Of a stretch of DNA of 64,000 bases, positions 34,615 through 43,378 are shown one piece after another. This DNA comes from Solemya velesiana gill symbiont (GTDB lineage Bacteria; Pseudomonadota; Gammaproteobacteria; Chromatiales; Chromatiaceae): the NCBI RefSeq assembly GCF_002020805.1, contig NZ_MPRJ01000001.1, positions 1 through 64,000 of the forward strand, read 5' to 3'. The position numbers were made by a program, and so were the translations under genes. The number at the start of each line of letters is the position of its first letter. Position 1 is the stretch's first letter. The notes under the pieces are model-generated. The model made no database searches. It was not told the DNA's origin and was given only the letters and a program-made list of their open reading frames with translations.

Positions 34615-35481
34615 ATGAAAATTGCACAGCTCGGTCTTGGCCTGATGGGTATCCCCATCGCCTTGAGGCTGCAGCAGCAGGGGTTCGACATCACCGGCTG
34701 GAACCGGGGTGGCGAGCAGCTGGAGCGGGCGGCAGAGCAGGGGTTGGCGGTCAGTCGTGATCTTGCGGCAGCCGTGGGCGCTGCTGATCTCCTGGTCCTG
34801 ACCCTGAGCGACAAGAAGGCCATTGAGGGTGTGCTTTTTTCCACAGGCAGCAAGCTGTCCCTGGCCGGGAAACGGGTGCTGCAAATGGGCACCATTGGGC
34901 TGGCAGAGAGCCGGGAGATCGCAGCCCGTTGTGAAGCGGCTGGCGCGCGCTACCTGGAAGCCCCGGTGCTGGGCAGTATCCCTGAGGCCAAGGCCGGCAC
35001 ACTGATCATCATGGCCGGAGGCGATGCCGCGGACTACGACGCCTGCCTGCCCCTGCTCGAGGCCCTGGGCCAGGCACCTGAACGGGTTGGGGCTGTGGGA
35101 CAGGGTGCGGCCCTGAAGTTGGCCATGAACCAGCTGATTGCCTCCCTTACCACCGGCTTCTCTCTCAGTTTGGGTCTTGTTCGTTCCGAAGGGCTGGATG
35201 TGGAGCGTTTCATGGCGCTGCTGCGCACCAGCGCCCTCTATGCGCCGACTTTCGACAAGAAGCTCGGCAAGATGATGACCCACGATTACGCCAATCCCAA
35301 CTTTCCACTGAAGCACCTGATCAAGGATGTGGATCTCTTTACCCGGGTGGCCCGGGAGTGCGGTATCGATCCCTCGGTGCCCGAGGCCCTCTCTGCCCAA
35401 TTGGAGAAGGGGCGCGACATGGGGCTGGCGGACGAGGATTACTCTGCGCTTTGTGAATCGGTGAATCCTCAACGGGACTAG
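34615..35481 (+). CDS. NAD(P)-dependent beta-hydroxyacid dehydrogenase family protein
   Basis: 288 residues. A Rossmann start GLGLMGIPIALRL binds NAD(P). The substrate motif is MGTIG, and the catalytic lysine lies in GQGAALKLAMNQLI. The family includes 3-hydroxyisobutyrate, glyoxylate/succinic semialdehyde and tartronate semialdehyde reductases; the exact substrate is not decided. It starts 11 bases after hemE and ends 15 bases before the DUF2058 gene, so a hemE transcript may include it. Confidence 0.88.
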   Translation: MKIAQLGLGLMGIPIALRLQQQGFDITGWNRGGEQLERAAEQGLAVSRDLAAAVGAADLLVLTLSDKKAIEGVLFSTGSKLSLAGKRVLQMGTIGLAESREIAARCEAAGARYLEAPVLGSIPEAKAGTLIIMAGGDAADYDACLPLLEALGQAPERVGAVGQGAALKLAMNQLIASLTTGFSLSLGLVRSEGLDVERFMALLRTSALYAPTFDKKLGKMMTHDYANPNFPLKHLIKDVDLFTRVARECGIDPSVPEALSAQLEKGRDMGLADEDYSALCESVNPQRD

Positions 35482-35496
35482 GACTCGGAGCAGATT

Positions 35497-36036
35497 ATGG
35501 GTAGCTCATTGCAGGATCAATTGCTGAAGGCTGGTCTGACGGACCAGAAGAAAGTCAACAAAGCGAAAAAGGCGAAACAGCAGAAAGAGAAGGCCCAGCG
35601 TCACAGCAAACAGAAACAGGTTGATGAGTCGACCCGGCGTGCCCGGGAGATTGCCGCCGAGGCCGCCCAGCGTGATCGTGAGCTCAACCGCCAGAAGCAG
35701 CAATCCGCCGAAGCGAAGGCGATTGCAGCCCAGGTCCGTCAACTGATCGAGATGAACCGACTGTCCCTGGACGAGGGTGAACAGGCGTACAATTTCAGTG
35801 ATGGCAACAAGGTTCAGCGTATCCATGTGACCGAAGCAATTCACCGCCAGTTGAGCAGGGGCCGGCTGGCCATTGTCAAACTGGATGGCCGATACGAAGT
35901 GGTACCGGCGGGTGCGGCTGAGAAGATCGGCGATCGTTCGGCGGAGAGCGTCATCGTCTGCAACGAGCCGGAAACCGAGGATGATTCGGATGATCCGTAT
36001 GCAGATTTCAAGATACCCGATGACCTGATGTGGTAA
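35497..36036 (+). CDS. DUF2058 protein (YaiL-like, nucleic-acid-associated)
   Basis: 179 residues. A highly charged N-terminal half (KKVNKAKKAKQQKEKAQRHS) is predicted as a long helix, then EMNRLSLDEGEQAYNFSDGN and IHVTEAIHRQLSRGRLAIVK form the conserved C-terminal domain. The tail is acidic. Members are annotated as nucleoprotein or polynucleotide-associated; the function is not established. Confidence 0.85.
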   Translation: MGSSLQDQLLKAGLTDQKKVNKAKKAKQQKEKAQRHSKQKQVDESTRRAREIAAEAAQRDRELNRQKQQSAEAKAIAAQVRQLIEMNRLSLDEGEQAYNFSDGNKVQRIHVTEAIHRQLSRGRLAIVKLDGRYEVVPAGAAEKIGDRSAESVIVCNEPETEDDSDDPYADFKIPDDLMW

Positions 36037-36161
36037 AAAACCGTTGAGGCCCTGCTAACAGATAGTGCGGGGCTCCAATCAAATAATCTGAAACCTGTAA
36101 GCCTGTTGTATTTCAGCTAATCGCCACTATCTTTCTCCAAAGCGTTGTTTTTGTCGGAGAG

Positions 36162-37052
36162 ATGTCCATGACCCGCATATTACTGTTTCTCGCTACCAAT
36201 GCCGCAATCCTGGTGGTGATAAGCCTGACCTTCCACATTCTCGGTATCGAAGGCCTCCTGCAGAGCAACCAGGTGGATCTGAATCTCAATGCCCTGTTGG
36301 TGATGTCGGCGGTGATCGGTTTCAGTGGTTCCCTCCTGTCGCTTTTCATCTCCAAGTGGATGGCCAAGCGAAGCATGGGGGTTCACGTGATCGAATCCCC
36401 GGCCACATCCACGGAAAACTGGTTGGTGAACACGGTGCGCCGCCAGGCCGAACAGGCAGGCATCGGCATGCCCGAGGTGGGCATCTTCAACTCCCCTGAG
36501 CCCAATGCCTTCGCCACCGGCTGGAATCGCAACAATGCCCTGGTGGCAGTCAGTGCCGGCCTGCTGCAGCATATGAACCAGGATGAAGTGGAGGCGGTGC
36601 TGGCCCACGAGGTGAGTCATGTGGCCAATGGCGACATGGTGACCCTGGCTCTGATCCAGGGGGTTGTGAATACTTTCGTGGTGTTCCTGTCGCGGGTGAT
36701 CGGCCACGTTGTGGGCCGGGTGGTGTTCAAAACAGAGCGTGGCTATGGCCCCGCCTACTACATCACGGCGATTGTGGCAGAGCTGGTACTGGCATTTCTG
36801 GCCAGTGCTATTGTCATGTGGTTTTCCAGGCGCAGGGAGTACCGGGCGGATGCCGGTGGGGCGCAGCTCGCCGGGCGGGGCAAGATAATCTCTGCCCTGC
36901 AGCGTCTCCAGTCGATGCATGAGCCCCATGCGCTTCCCGATCAGTTCGCGGCCTTCGGTATTGCCGGCGGACTGGGGGACGGCCTGAAGCGCCTGTTCAT
37001 GAGCCACCCGCCCCTGAATGAGCGTATTGCCGCGCTGCAGGCGCAAGGCTAG
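36162..37052 (+). CDS. htpX: protease HtpX
   Basis: 296 residues, a membrane zinc metalloprotease for inner-membrane quality control. Two N-terminal membrane segments (about 5-25 and 40-60) are followed by the zinc motif LAHEVSHVANGD, two further segments (about 160-220) and EYRADAGGAQLAG with the third zinc ligand. The ATG follows GAGAG. Monocistronic. Confidence 0.95.
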   Translation: MSMTRILLFLATNAAILVVISLTFHILGIEGLLQSNQVDLNLNALLVMSAVIGFSGSLLSLFISKWMAKRSMGVHVIESPATSTENWLVNTVRRQAEQAGIGMPEVGIFNSPEPNAFATGWNRNNALVAVSAGLLQHMNQDEVEAVLAHEVSHVANGDMVTLALIQGVVNTFVVFLSRVIGHVVGRVVFKTERGYGPAYYITAIVAELVLAFLASAIVMWFSRRREYRADAGGAQLAGRGKIISALQRLQSMHEPHALPDQFAAFGIAGGLGDGLKRLFMSHPPLNERIAALQAQG

Positions 37053-37160
37053 GATGACGCCGTAAGCTGGATTACAGCGCAGCTATTCCACTGAAAAGAC
37101 CGGATCAGGTGCAGTACGCGCCTGATCCAACCGGATTCAAATTGCTTTTCCGGGGGTCGT

Positions 37161-37406
37161 TTATTGCTCGTCGAAGCCCTTTTTGACCTCGATTGAGTTG
37201 CCCAGGTTGAGGCCGGTCAGGTCTTTCACGCAATCATGTATGAATTCTTCCAGGTCGGGTCCGCTCAGACCCTCTCCCTGGCCTTCAAGGTGGCAGTTCG
37301 CCTTGGTCTCTTCCAGGTTTTCGTCTGCTGTTGCGGAAAAAGATAGGGTGAGCACGAATGTGCTGATGAGCGCTATGGCGCCTCTAGTCTTTATAGAACA
37401 GTGCAT
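37161..37406 (-). CDS. small secreted protein
   Basis: 81 residues. The signal peptide (MHCSIKTRGAIALISTFVLTLSFSATADE) probably cleaves after SATA. The roughly 53-residue mature part has two cysteines (ANCHLEGQGEGLSGPDLEEF and HDCVKDL) that could form a periplasmic disulfide. I do not recognise a named family. It stands alone, convergent with htpX. Confidence 0.65.
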   Translation of the reverse strand: MHCSIKTRGAIALISTFVLTLSFSATADENLEETKANCHLEGQGEGLSGPDLEEFIHDCVKDLTGLNLGNSIEVKKGFDEQ

Positions 37407-37503
37407 GTTGAGTATTTTTTATACAGCTTTCGGAATGGGAATACTATCGCTGCCAATTATGGGTTCTAGATAACCCTTGCTTTTCATGTGGTCTTTTGGC
37501 TGC

Positions 37504-37707
37504 TCAGTAATGGGGGGGTGGCGCCTCTTCGTCGGGTGACGCTACCTGGGAGGGGGTGAGGGTCTTAACCTGTTGTCGTAGCTGCTCAATGGCCTTCTGC
37601 AGCTCCAGGATCTGGTTCTGTTGCCGGGCAACGGTACTGTTCAGTTCCTGGATGGCATCGTCCTGGAAGGCCAGCCGGGTCTGAAGGTCGATCAACTCTT
37701 CATTCAT
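37504..37707 (-). CDS. slyX: SlyX family protein
   Basis: 67 residues, a single coiled coil (LQTRLAFQDDAIQELNSTVA RQQNQI region) ending in the typical PPPHY tail. The function of SlyX is unknown. It begins 13 bases after zapE, at the end of a leftward gene run. Confidence 0.93.
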   Translation of the reverse strand: MNEELIDLQTRLAFQDDAIQELNSTVARQQNQILELQKAIEQLRQQVKTLTPSQVASPDEEAPPPHY

Positions 37708-37719
37708 GGGTTTATGTCT

Positions 37720-38826
37720 CTAGTGGGTGCGGTGGCCCTTGGCCAGGTAGTCTGTGGACTGCATCTCCTGCAGCCTGCTCACCGCACGTTGGAAATCGAA
37801 GGCAAGGCGCTCCCCCTGGTAGAGCGATTCCGGTGGTTCGGCTGCACTGATGATCAGTTTTACATTGCGATCGTAGAACTCGTCCACCAGGTAGAGGAAT
37901 CGCCTGGTGGCATCATCCAGTGCCGGGCCAAGTCGTGGAATGTCCGAGATCAGTACGGTATGGAAGCTGCGGGCCAGTTCCAGGTAATCCGCCTGGCTGC
38001 GGGGTGGTCCGCAGAGTGCCATGAAGTCGAACCAGACCGCATCGTCGGCAATGCACCTCACCGGGATATTCCGTCCGAAAACGTGGATATTGCCCCCCTC
38101 ATGGGAAACTTCCGGTGCCAGGGCGTCGAACTCCTCTTTCAGTCGCTGCCCGGTGTTCGATACCAGGGGTGTGTGATAGATGGTGGCCTGTTCTAGGTAG
38201 CGCAGTCGATAGTCGGTGCCGCCGTCGAGCTTGATGGTCTGGGTGTGCTGGTTCAGCAGGTCGATAGCAGGCAGGAAACTGGCCCGTTGAATGCCGTCCT
38301 GGTAGAGGTTGTCCGGTGGCGTGTTCGAAGTGGTGACCAGGGTTACGCCGTGGTTGAACAGTGCCTTGAGCAGTCCTGCCAGGATCATGGCATCGCCAAT
38401 GTCGGTGACAATGAACTCGTCCAGGCAGATTATCCGGGCCTTTTGGGACAGGTTTTTGGCTACATGGTCCAGGGGGTTCTGCAGGCCTTTCAGTCGGGCC
38501 AACTGCTCATGCACGTCGCGCATGAACTGATGGAAATGCAACCGCAGCTTTCTTTCGGTAGGCAGCAGGTTGTAGAAGAGATCCACCAGCCAGGTCTTGC
38601 CCCGGCCGACCCCTCCCCAGAGATAGATGCCCCGCTCCGGGGTGATGGCGTTCTTTTTACGGGGGGCAAGCAGCCCCTTCAGCAGGCCATAGCCGCTGCT
38701 CGGGGTATTGTTTTGAATCAGGCGATCGTAGAGATCCTGCAGGGCGGTGACTGCCGCCTCCTGGGCAGTGTCGGGAACCAGGTCTGTCTCTTCGAGTTGC
38801 TGCCGGTAGTATTGTTCTGGTGTCAT
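37720..38826 (-). CDS. zapE: cell division ATPase ZapE (AFG1 family)
   Basis: 368 residues. Walker A is GGVGRGKTWLVDLF and Walker B is IICLDEFIVTD, with the conserved TSNTPPDNLYQDGIQRASF sensor region. ZapE binds FtsZ and affects Z-ring stability; AFG1 relatives act in mitochondrial protein handling. It lies 42 bases after the arsR-type gene and may share its transcript. Confidence 0.95.
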   Translation of the reverse strand: MTPEQYYRQQLEETDLVPDTAQEAAVTALQDLYDRLIQNNTPSSGYGLLKGLLAPRKKNAITPERGIYLWGGVGRGKTWLVDLFYNLLPTERKLRLHFHQFMRDVHEQLARLKGLQNPLDHVAKNLSQKARIICLDEFIVTDIGDAMILAGLLKALFNHGVTLVTTSNTPPDNLYQDGIQRASFLPAIDLLNQHTQTIKLDGGTDYRLRYLEQATIYHTPLVSNTGQRLKEEFDALAPEVSHEGGNIHVFGRNIPVRCIADDAVWFDFMALCGPPRSQADYLELARSFHTVLISDIPRLGPALDDATRRFLYLVDEFYDRNVKLIISAAEPPESLYQGERLAFDFQRAVSRLQEMQSTDYLAKGHRTH

Positions 38827-38868
38827 GTCACCCGGCAGCTGGTGTCCAGCGCATAGTGTTGGCAGTCC

Positions 38869-39210
38869 CTAGTCTTCGTTGCGAGGGTAACGGTCATCTA
38901 GGTTGGCTGGGCAGAGCACGTTACGCATGGTGCCGATCAGGGTCAGCAGCTGGCCATTTCGGATACGGTAGTAGATACGGTTGGCCTCTTTGCGGGAGGT
39001 AACGATATTCTTGTTCCGCAGTTGTTCCAGGTGCTGGGAGATGTTGCTCTGTGAAGTGCCGGTTCTTTCAACGATCTCACCTACAGATAGCTCGTCATCG
39101 CCCAGGGAGCATAGAATCTTCCAGCGCAGCGGATGGGCCATGGCCTTGAGCGCATTGGCAGTGAGCGTTGTGTCTTCGTTTGGAATTGTGGGTTCTGTAG
39201 GATCAGTCAT
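38869..39210 (-). CDS. ArsR-family repressor with SqrR/BigR-like cysteine pair
   Basis: 113 residues from the ATG at 39210 (MTDPTEPTIPNEDTTLTANA), chosen for the AGGAA site and normal length. The winged helix covers about residues 18-95, with recognition helix TSQSNISQHLEQL. There is no ArsR ELCVCDL metal site; instead KILCSLGDDELSVGEI. The only cysteines are Cys34 and Cys100, 66 residues apart, the spacing of the thiol pair in SqrR (41/107) and BigR (42/108), which sense persulfide. A role as a sulfide/redox repressor is inferred from that. It starts 19 bases after the response regulator gene. Confidence 0.85.
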   Translation of the reverse strand: MTDPTEPTIPNEDTTLTANALKAMAHPLRWKILCSLGDDELSVGEIVERTGTSQSNISQHLEQLRNKNIVTSRKEANRIYYRIRNGQLLTLIGTMRNVLCPANLDDRYPRNED

Positions 39211-39229
39211 TGTGTATTCCTGTTGCGTC

Positions 39230-40102
39230 TCAGGGGAGGTTGCCGGCCGTCTTCGGCTCATGCTGGGGCTCCTCCCGGACATATCCGGTCATGTCTTTTG
39301 CAATGCAGATGATGTCAGAGATTTCTCCATTGTCGTCGGTTATGGCGGTGCGTGAAAAGAGTATCGGCACCCGGCGATCATCCTTGGCGATGAATCGGGC
39401 ATCGATCTTCTTGAGGGCGCCGACGCGAATCAGGGCCTCAAGCCAGGTGCCCATGAAGGCGCCGGCCTGCTCATCGGCCTCCTCTTCAAAGACGTCGCCG
39501 ATCTGCATGCCGATCAGTGAGCCTTCCTCGTATGCAAGCATTTCGTAGGCGGTGGGATTTGCCTGGATGATGGTGCCTTCGGGATTGAGCACCAGCAATG
39601 CCTCGCCTATGTGGCGAATGATATTCTCGAGGTGTTGCTTGGCCTGGGCCAGCTCTGCGGTGCGCGCGGCGACTTTGCGCTCCAGCACCGTGTTGAGTTC
39701 CCGCTCTTTCTCGATCAGGCGGAAATAGGTACTGATCTTATTGATGAGCTGGTTGTCGTCGATGGGCTTCAGCAGGTAGTCGACAGCGCCTACATCGTAG
39801 CCCTTCTGCTGGAACTCCTGGGTCTTGAAGGCAGCGGTCAGGAAGATGATCGGTATGTCCCGGCTCTTCTTGCGGACCTTGAGTATGGAGGCGGTCTGGA
39901 AACCATCCATTTCCGGCATCTGAATGTCCAGGATGATCAGGTCGATCTTCTGGTCGCCCAGGGCGATGTCCAGTGCCTGCTGTCCGGAGGTGGCTTCGAA
40001 AATCTCCACGTCCATATGCTGCTGAACCAGCGTACGCAGGGTAAATAGATTGTGCTCGTGGTCGTCGACAATGAGCAGCTTGAAACCGCTGTATCGTTTC
40101 AT
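39230..40102 (-). CDS. response regulator with PAS output domain
   Basis: 290 residues. The receiver domain has LIVDDHEHN, the phospho-acceptor Asp59 (LIILDIQMPEMDG), Thr89 and Lys112 (LLKPIDD). A coiled coil follows, then a PAS domain (IIRHIGEALLVLNPEGTIIQANPTA...). There is no HTH, kinase or cyclase domain, so output must be by protein contact or through an unknown partner. It is encoded 14 bases after the hybrid kinase, the likely phosphodonor. Confidence 0.9.
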   Translation of the reverse strand: MKRYSGFKLLIVDDHEHNLFTLRTLVQQHMDVEIFEATSGQQALDIALGDQKIDLIILDIQMPEMDGFQTASILKVRKKSRDIPIIFLTAAFKTQEFQQKGYDVGAVDYLLKPIDDNQLINKISTYFRLIEKERELNTVLERKVAARTAELAQAKQHLENIIRHIGEALLVLNPEGTIIQANPTAYEMLAYEEGSLIGMQIGDVFEEEADEQAGAFMGTWLEALIRVGALKKIDARFIAKDDRRVPILFSRTAITDDNGEISDIICIAKDMTGYVREEPQHEPKTAGNLP

Positions 40103-40116
40103 ATTTGATCTTCTGC

Positions 40117-42456
40117 TTAGACGGGATCAGCTGGCAAATGCCGGTTGATCGCATCTTTCAATTCCTCGGGCTCGATCGGCTTGCTGATGAAGTCATCGGC
40201 TCCTGCTTCAAGACACACCTGGTTGGACTCCCCGTGGATATCCGCGGTCAGGGCGATAATAAGCAGGTCCGCATGTTTCTTGATTGCTCTTATTTTTTTG
40301 ATCGTATCACAGCCATCCATACCGGGCACCATGAGGTCCATCAAGGCGACAGAAAAACTGTCGTCCTCCTCTATCGCCTCCAGGGCCTCGTCCTGGTCGC
40401 CGGCTGCAGTAACCTTCAGTCCCCAGGTTTCCAGCAACGGGGCCAGGGACAGCAGCGTCTGCATATCACTGTCGATTACCAGGATACTGTGACCTTCAAA
40501 ACCGATCTCGCCTGTTGGGGTGGTTTCAGGCGTCGGTGTATCGATGCTGGGTTGAGGTTCAGTCTCTTCCGGCATTTCGTCTTCGGTGTCGATGAGCCCT
40601 TCGTCCACCAGTGAGCTGTCGAACTGGAGGGGCAGGAGCAGATGAAAAGTCGAGCCCTCATGCTCCCGGCTCTGGAAATCGATGTGGCCGCCCAGCATAT
40701 GGGCGAGTTGCTGGCTGATGGTCAAACCCAGCCCGGTGCCGCCGTAACGCCGATTGGTGGCGCCATCGGCCTGGCGGAAGGCGTCGAAGATATGCTCCTG
40801 TTTTTCATCGGGAATACCGATACCGCTGTCCTGGACGCTGATGCGCAGTGGGCAGTCGCAGGCATCGCTCTTTGGCGCGCCCTCAAGAGAGAGTGTGATA
40901 CTGCCCTGGTCAGTGAATTTGACGGCATTTGCCAGAAAGTTCTTTAGTATCTGCCGTATTTTGTCGACATCGGAGACGATCCTGCGTGGTGCGTCATCGT
41001 TGATCCGTAGATCGAGATTCAATCCCTTTGCATGGCATTGGGGCTCAATCAGGGAGACCAGGTCCTGCAGCATCTCCGGCAGGGCAATGGTTTCGATGTT
41101 GAAATGGGTGCGCCTGGCTTCAATGCGGGAGAGGTCGAGAATATTATCGATCAGGGTCTGAAGATCGCTGCCTGCCTTGTTGATCACCTTGGCCTGTTGT
41201 TGCTGTTCCGGATTCAGACCGCTCTTTTCGTCTGCAAGCATCTTGGAAAGCAGGAGGATGGAGTTTAGAGGAGTTCGCAGTTCATGGCTCACGTTGGCCA
41301 GGAACTGTGACTTGTACCGGTTGGACTCTTCCAGCTCCTTGGCGTGGGCACGCAGGTTGCGGGTATTGCTGCTGTGTTTTGCCGAGAGCCGCGAGAGGTC
41401 CTCTCCCAGTTGTTTCAGCTCTTGCGGTTTTCGCCAGTTGAACGCGATTGGCTTATCCGTCTCCAGGATGCGCTGAATGCCGTCTGTCAGTTCCTGGCTC
41501 AGGCGTTCTGCTCTGCGGGCGATGAGCTGGGAGGCGAACCAGACCGCTATTGCCAGGGCGAAGACGATGCTCAGCACACGCAGTGACAGCGCATTCCGGA
41601 AATCGGCGATGGGGGAGGGATCGACGGTACGGCCAACCCAGAGTGCACCGGCGCGCTCTGTTCTGAACAGGGGTACCCACATGATCTGCTGTCCGTCACC
41701 TTCCCAGAGTGCCGGCTTCCCCTGTTTGAACATGTCAGCTAGGCCAGGGTAGCGCTGAAAGGCGTTGCCGGCGGGTGCGGCCAGGTCGGCATGCTGGAGA
41801 AATTTGCCATCGTCGTGGACCCAGAGTGTGTTTCGGTAGTAGCGGGCCATGCCGCCCACGTCGATGCTGATTATCACGGCACCCACTTTTGCCTCTGCGC
41901 CAATAGGGCTGACAAGTCGCAAGGTCATGAAACGGCGGGGGTCCTCTGCGGCCGGGTCGATACTGATCGGGCTCACCAGTGCGCGACCGCTGGTATCCTT
42001 CAAGGCCGCCTCAATAAACTCTTTGGGCGTTTGGGGCGGGCGCTCGGTGGTCGGTTGCCACTGCTGGGTGGTAATGTCCCGGTCGAGCCAGAATCGCTCT
42101 CTTCCCTCCTGGTCGAAGAAGACGATCTGCACGATATCGAGCTGATCCTGCAGAATCTGGTTGATCCACTGGCTGTACTGGGTGCGGGCCAGATCTATCG
42201 CCTCAGGGGTGGACTCTCCCTTGCCCATGGCTGCGCCAGGCTCTGGTAGCTTGGCCAACAGGCGTACCATCTCGTCACGACTTGCCAGGTGCTGGTCGAG
42301 ATCGCGGAAATCCGCACGCAGGTTCTGCAGGTGTGCCTTGTGGTAGAAAAGCTCCATCTTCTCCAGCACCAGTGGCAGGTTGATCAGCACGGCAATGATC
42401 AATGGTGCGAGGGCGAACAGGAAGAAGAACAGCAGTATCTGGGTGCGAAGCTTCAC
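40117..42456 (-). CDS. membrane hybrid sensor histidine kinase
   Basis: 779 residues. A membrane segment at about 7-31, a periplasmic dCache-like sensor (about 40-285) and a second membrane segment at about 292-312 are followed by a HAMP-like linker. The dimerisation box has His391 (FLANVSHELRTP). The ATPase has NFLANAVKFT, DSGIGIP and GGTGLGL. A C-terminal receiver has ALMDLMVPGMDG and ISKP, with acidic DSD in place of the common DD. No ligand can be read from the sensor. It is first of the leftward kinase-regulator-ArsR unit. Confidence 0.92.
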   Translation of the reverse strand: MKLRTQILLFFFLFALAPLIIAVLINLPLVLEKMELFYHKAHLQNLRADFRDLDQHLASRDEMVRLLAKLPEPGAAMGKGESTPEAIDLARTQYSQWINQILQDQLDIVQIVFFDQEGRERFWLDRDITTQQWQPTTERPPQTPKEFIEAALKDTSGRALVSPISIDPAAEDPRRFMTLRLVSPIGAEAKVGAVIISIDVGGMARYYRNTLWVHDDGKFLQHADLAAPAGNAFQRYPGLADMFKQGKPALWEGDGQQIMWVPLFRTERAGALWVGRTVDPSPIADFRNALSLRVLSIVFALAIAVWFASQLIARRAERLSQELTDGIQRILETDKPIAFNWRKPQELKQLGEDLSRLSAKHSSNTRNLRAHAKELEESNRYKSQFLANVSHELRTPLNSILLLSKMLADEKSGLNPEQQQQAKVINKAGSDLQTLIDNILDLSRIEARRTHFNIETIALPEMLQDLVSLIEPQCHAKGLNLDLRINDDAPRRIVSDVDKIRQILKNFLANAVKFTDQGSITLSLEGAPKSDACDCPLRISVQDSGIGIPDEKQEHIFDAFRQADGATNRRYGGTGLGLTISQQLAHMLGGHIDFQSREHEGSTFHLLLPLQFDSSLVDEGLIDTEDEMPEETEPQPSIDTPTPETTPTGEIGFEGHSILVIDSDMQTLLSLAPLLETWGLKVTAAGDQDEALEAIEEDDSFSVALMDLMVPGMDGCDTIKKIRAIKKHADLLIIALTADIHGESNQVCLEAGADDFISKPIEPEELKDAINRHLPADPV

Positions 42457-42551
42457 AGGTGTGCAATCTGCATTGGCCAGGTTATTTCACAACCATACCC
42501 TATCGTTGCATGGATTCAAACTGAGCGTGTTGCTCCTGTAATATACCGCGA

Positions 42552-43247
42552 ATGAGCGACTTGCAGATTGTTTACCGCGACCCATGGTATGTTGCCATTC
42601 ACAAGCCGGCCGGACTCCTGGTGCATCGTACCCGGATCGCCGACGGTGACCGGTTTGCCATGCAGATGCTGCGCGACCAGCTTGGTCAGTGGGTCTACCC
42701 GGTGCATCGGCTCGACCGCCCTACATCCGGTGTGCTGGTGTTTGCCTTGAGCTCTGAGGCGGCACGCTCGCTTGTACGGTTGTTTGAGACCCGGCAAGTC
42801 GACAAGCGCTATTTGGCAGTGGTGCGCGGTTATACCGATCTTCAGGGTCATATCGATTACCCGTTGCTTGAGGAGGAGGCAACGGAGCGCCAGGCGGCGA
42901 TAACCGACTACAGGCGGTTGGCTACGGTGGAGCTGCCGATACCGATTGGGCGTTACCAGACCGCCCGCTACTCCCTGCTGGAGGTGATGCCGGTGACAGG
43001 CCGGATGCGCCAGATACGCAAGCACATGAAACATATCTTCCACCCCATCGTTGGGGATACCTCTCACGGAGATGGCCGGCACAACCAGATGTTCCGTGAT
43101 CGTTTCAATTCTCGCCGGCTGCTGTTGCAGGCAGCGCAGTTGACTTTCGTGCACCCCTATACGGGCGAAGAGCAGATTATCCTCGCGGGAGAGGATCCTG
43201 AACTTGATAGGCTCTTTTCTGTGTTGGGGTGGGGCAGCTTTGCATAA
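42552..43247 (+). CDS. truC: tRNA pseudouridine synthase C (TruC)
   Basis: 231 residues of the RluA family. The catalytic motif is HRLDRPTSGVLVF, with the Asp nucleophile near residue 54. VTGRMRQIRKHMKHIFHPIVGD is the second conserved block. The length and the absence of an S4 domain favour TruC, which modifies tRNA U65, over RluA/C/D. It is divergent from the hybrid kinase, with 95 bases between. Confidence 0.88.
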   Translation: MSDLQIVYRDPWYVAIHKPAGLLVHRTRIADGDRFAMQMLRDQLGQWVYPVHRLDRPTSGVLVFALSSEAARSLVRLFETRQVDKRYLAVVRGYTDLQGHIDYPLLEEEATERQAAITDYRRLATVELPIPIGRYQTARYSLLEVMPVTGRMRQIRKHMKHIFHPIVGDTSHGDGRHNQMFRDRFNSRRLLLQAAQLTFVHPYTGEEQIILAGEDPELDRLFSVLGWGSFA

Positions 43248-43378
43248 ATGCGCTGCTCGGCAATTTTTGGCCAGAATCTACAGGTGCCTGGTGGTTTCTC
43301 GTGTAGCTGACTGATAATCTGTAGGAAATCCTATCTGCACAGTCCTGTTCCCCTTCTTTTACCAGTATTCGTTTTTCA

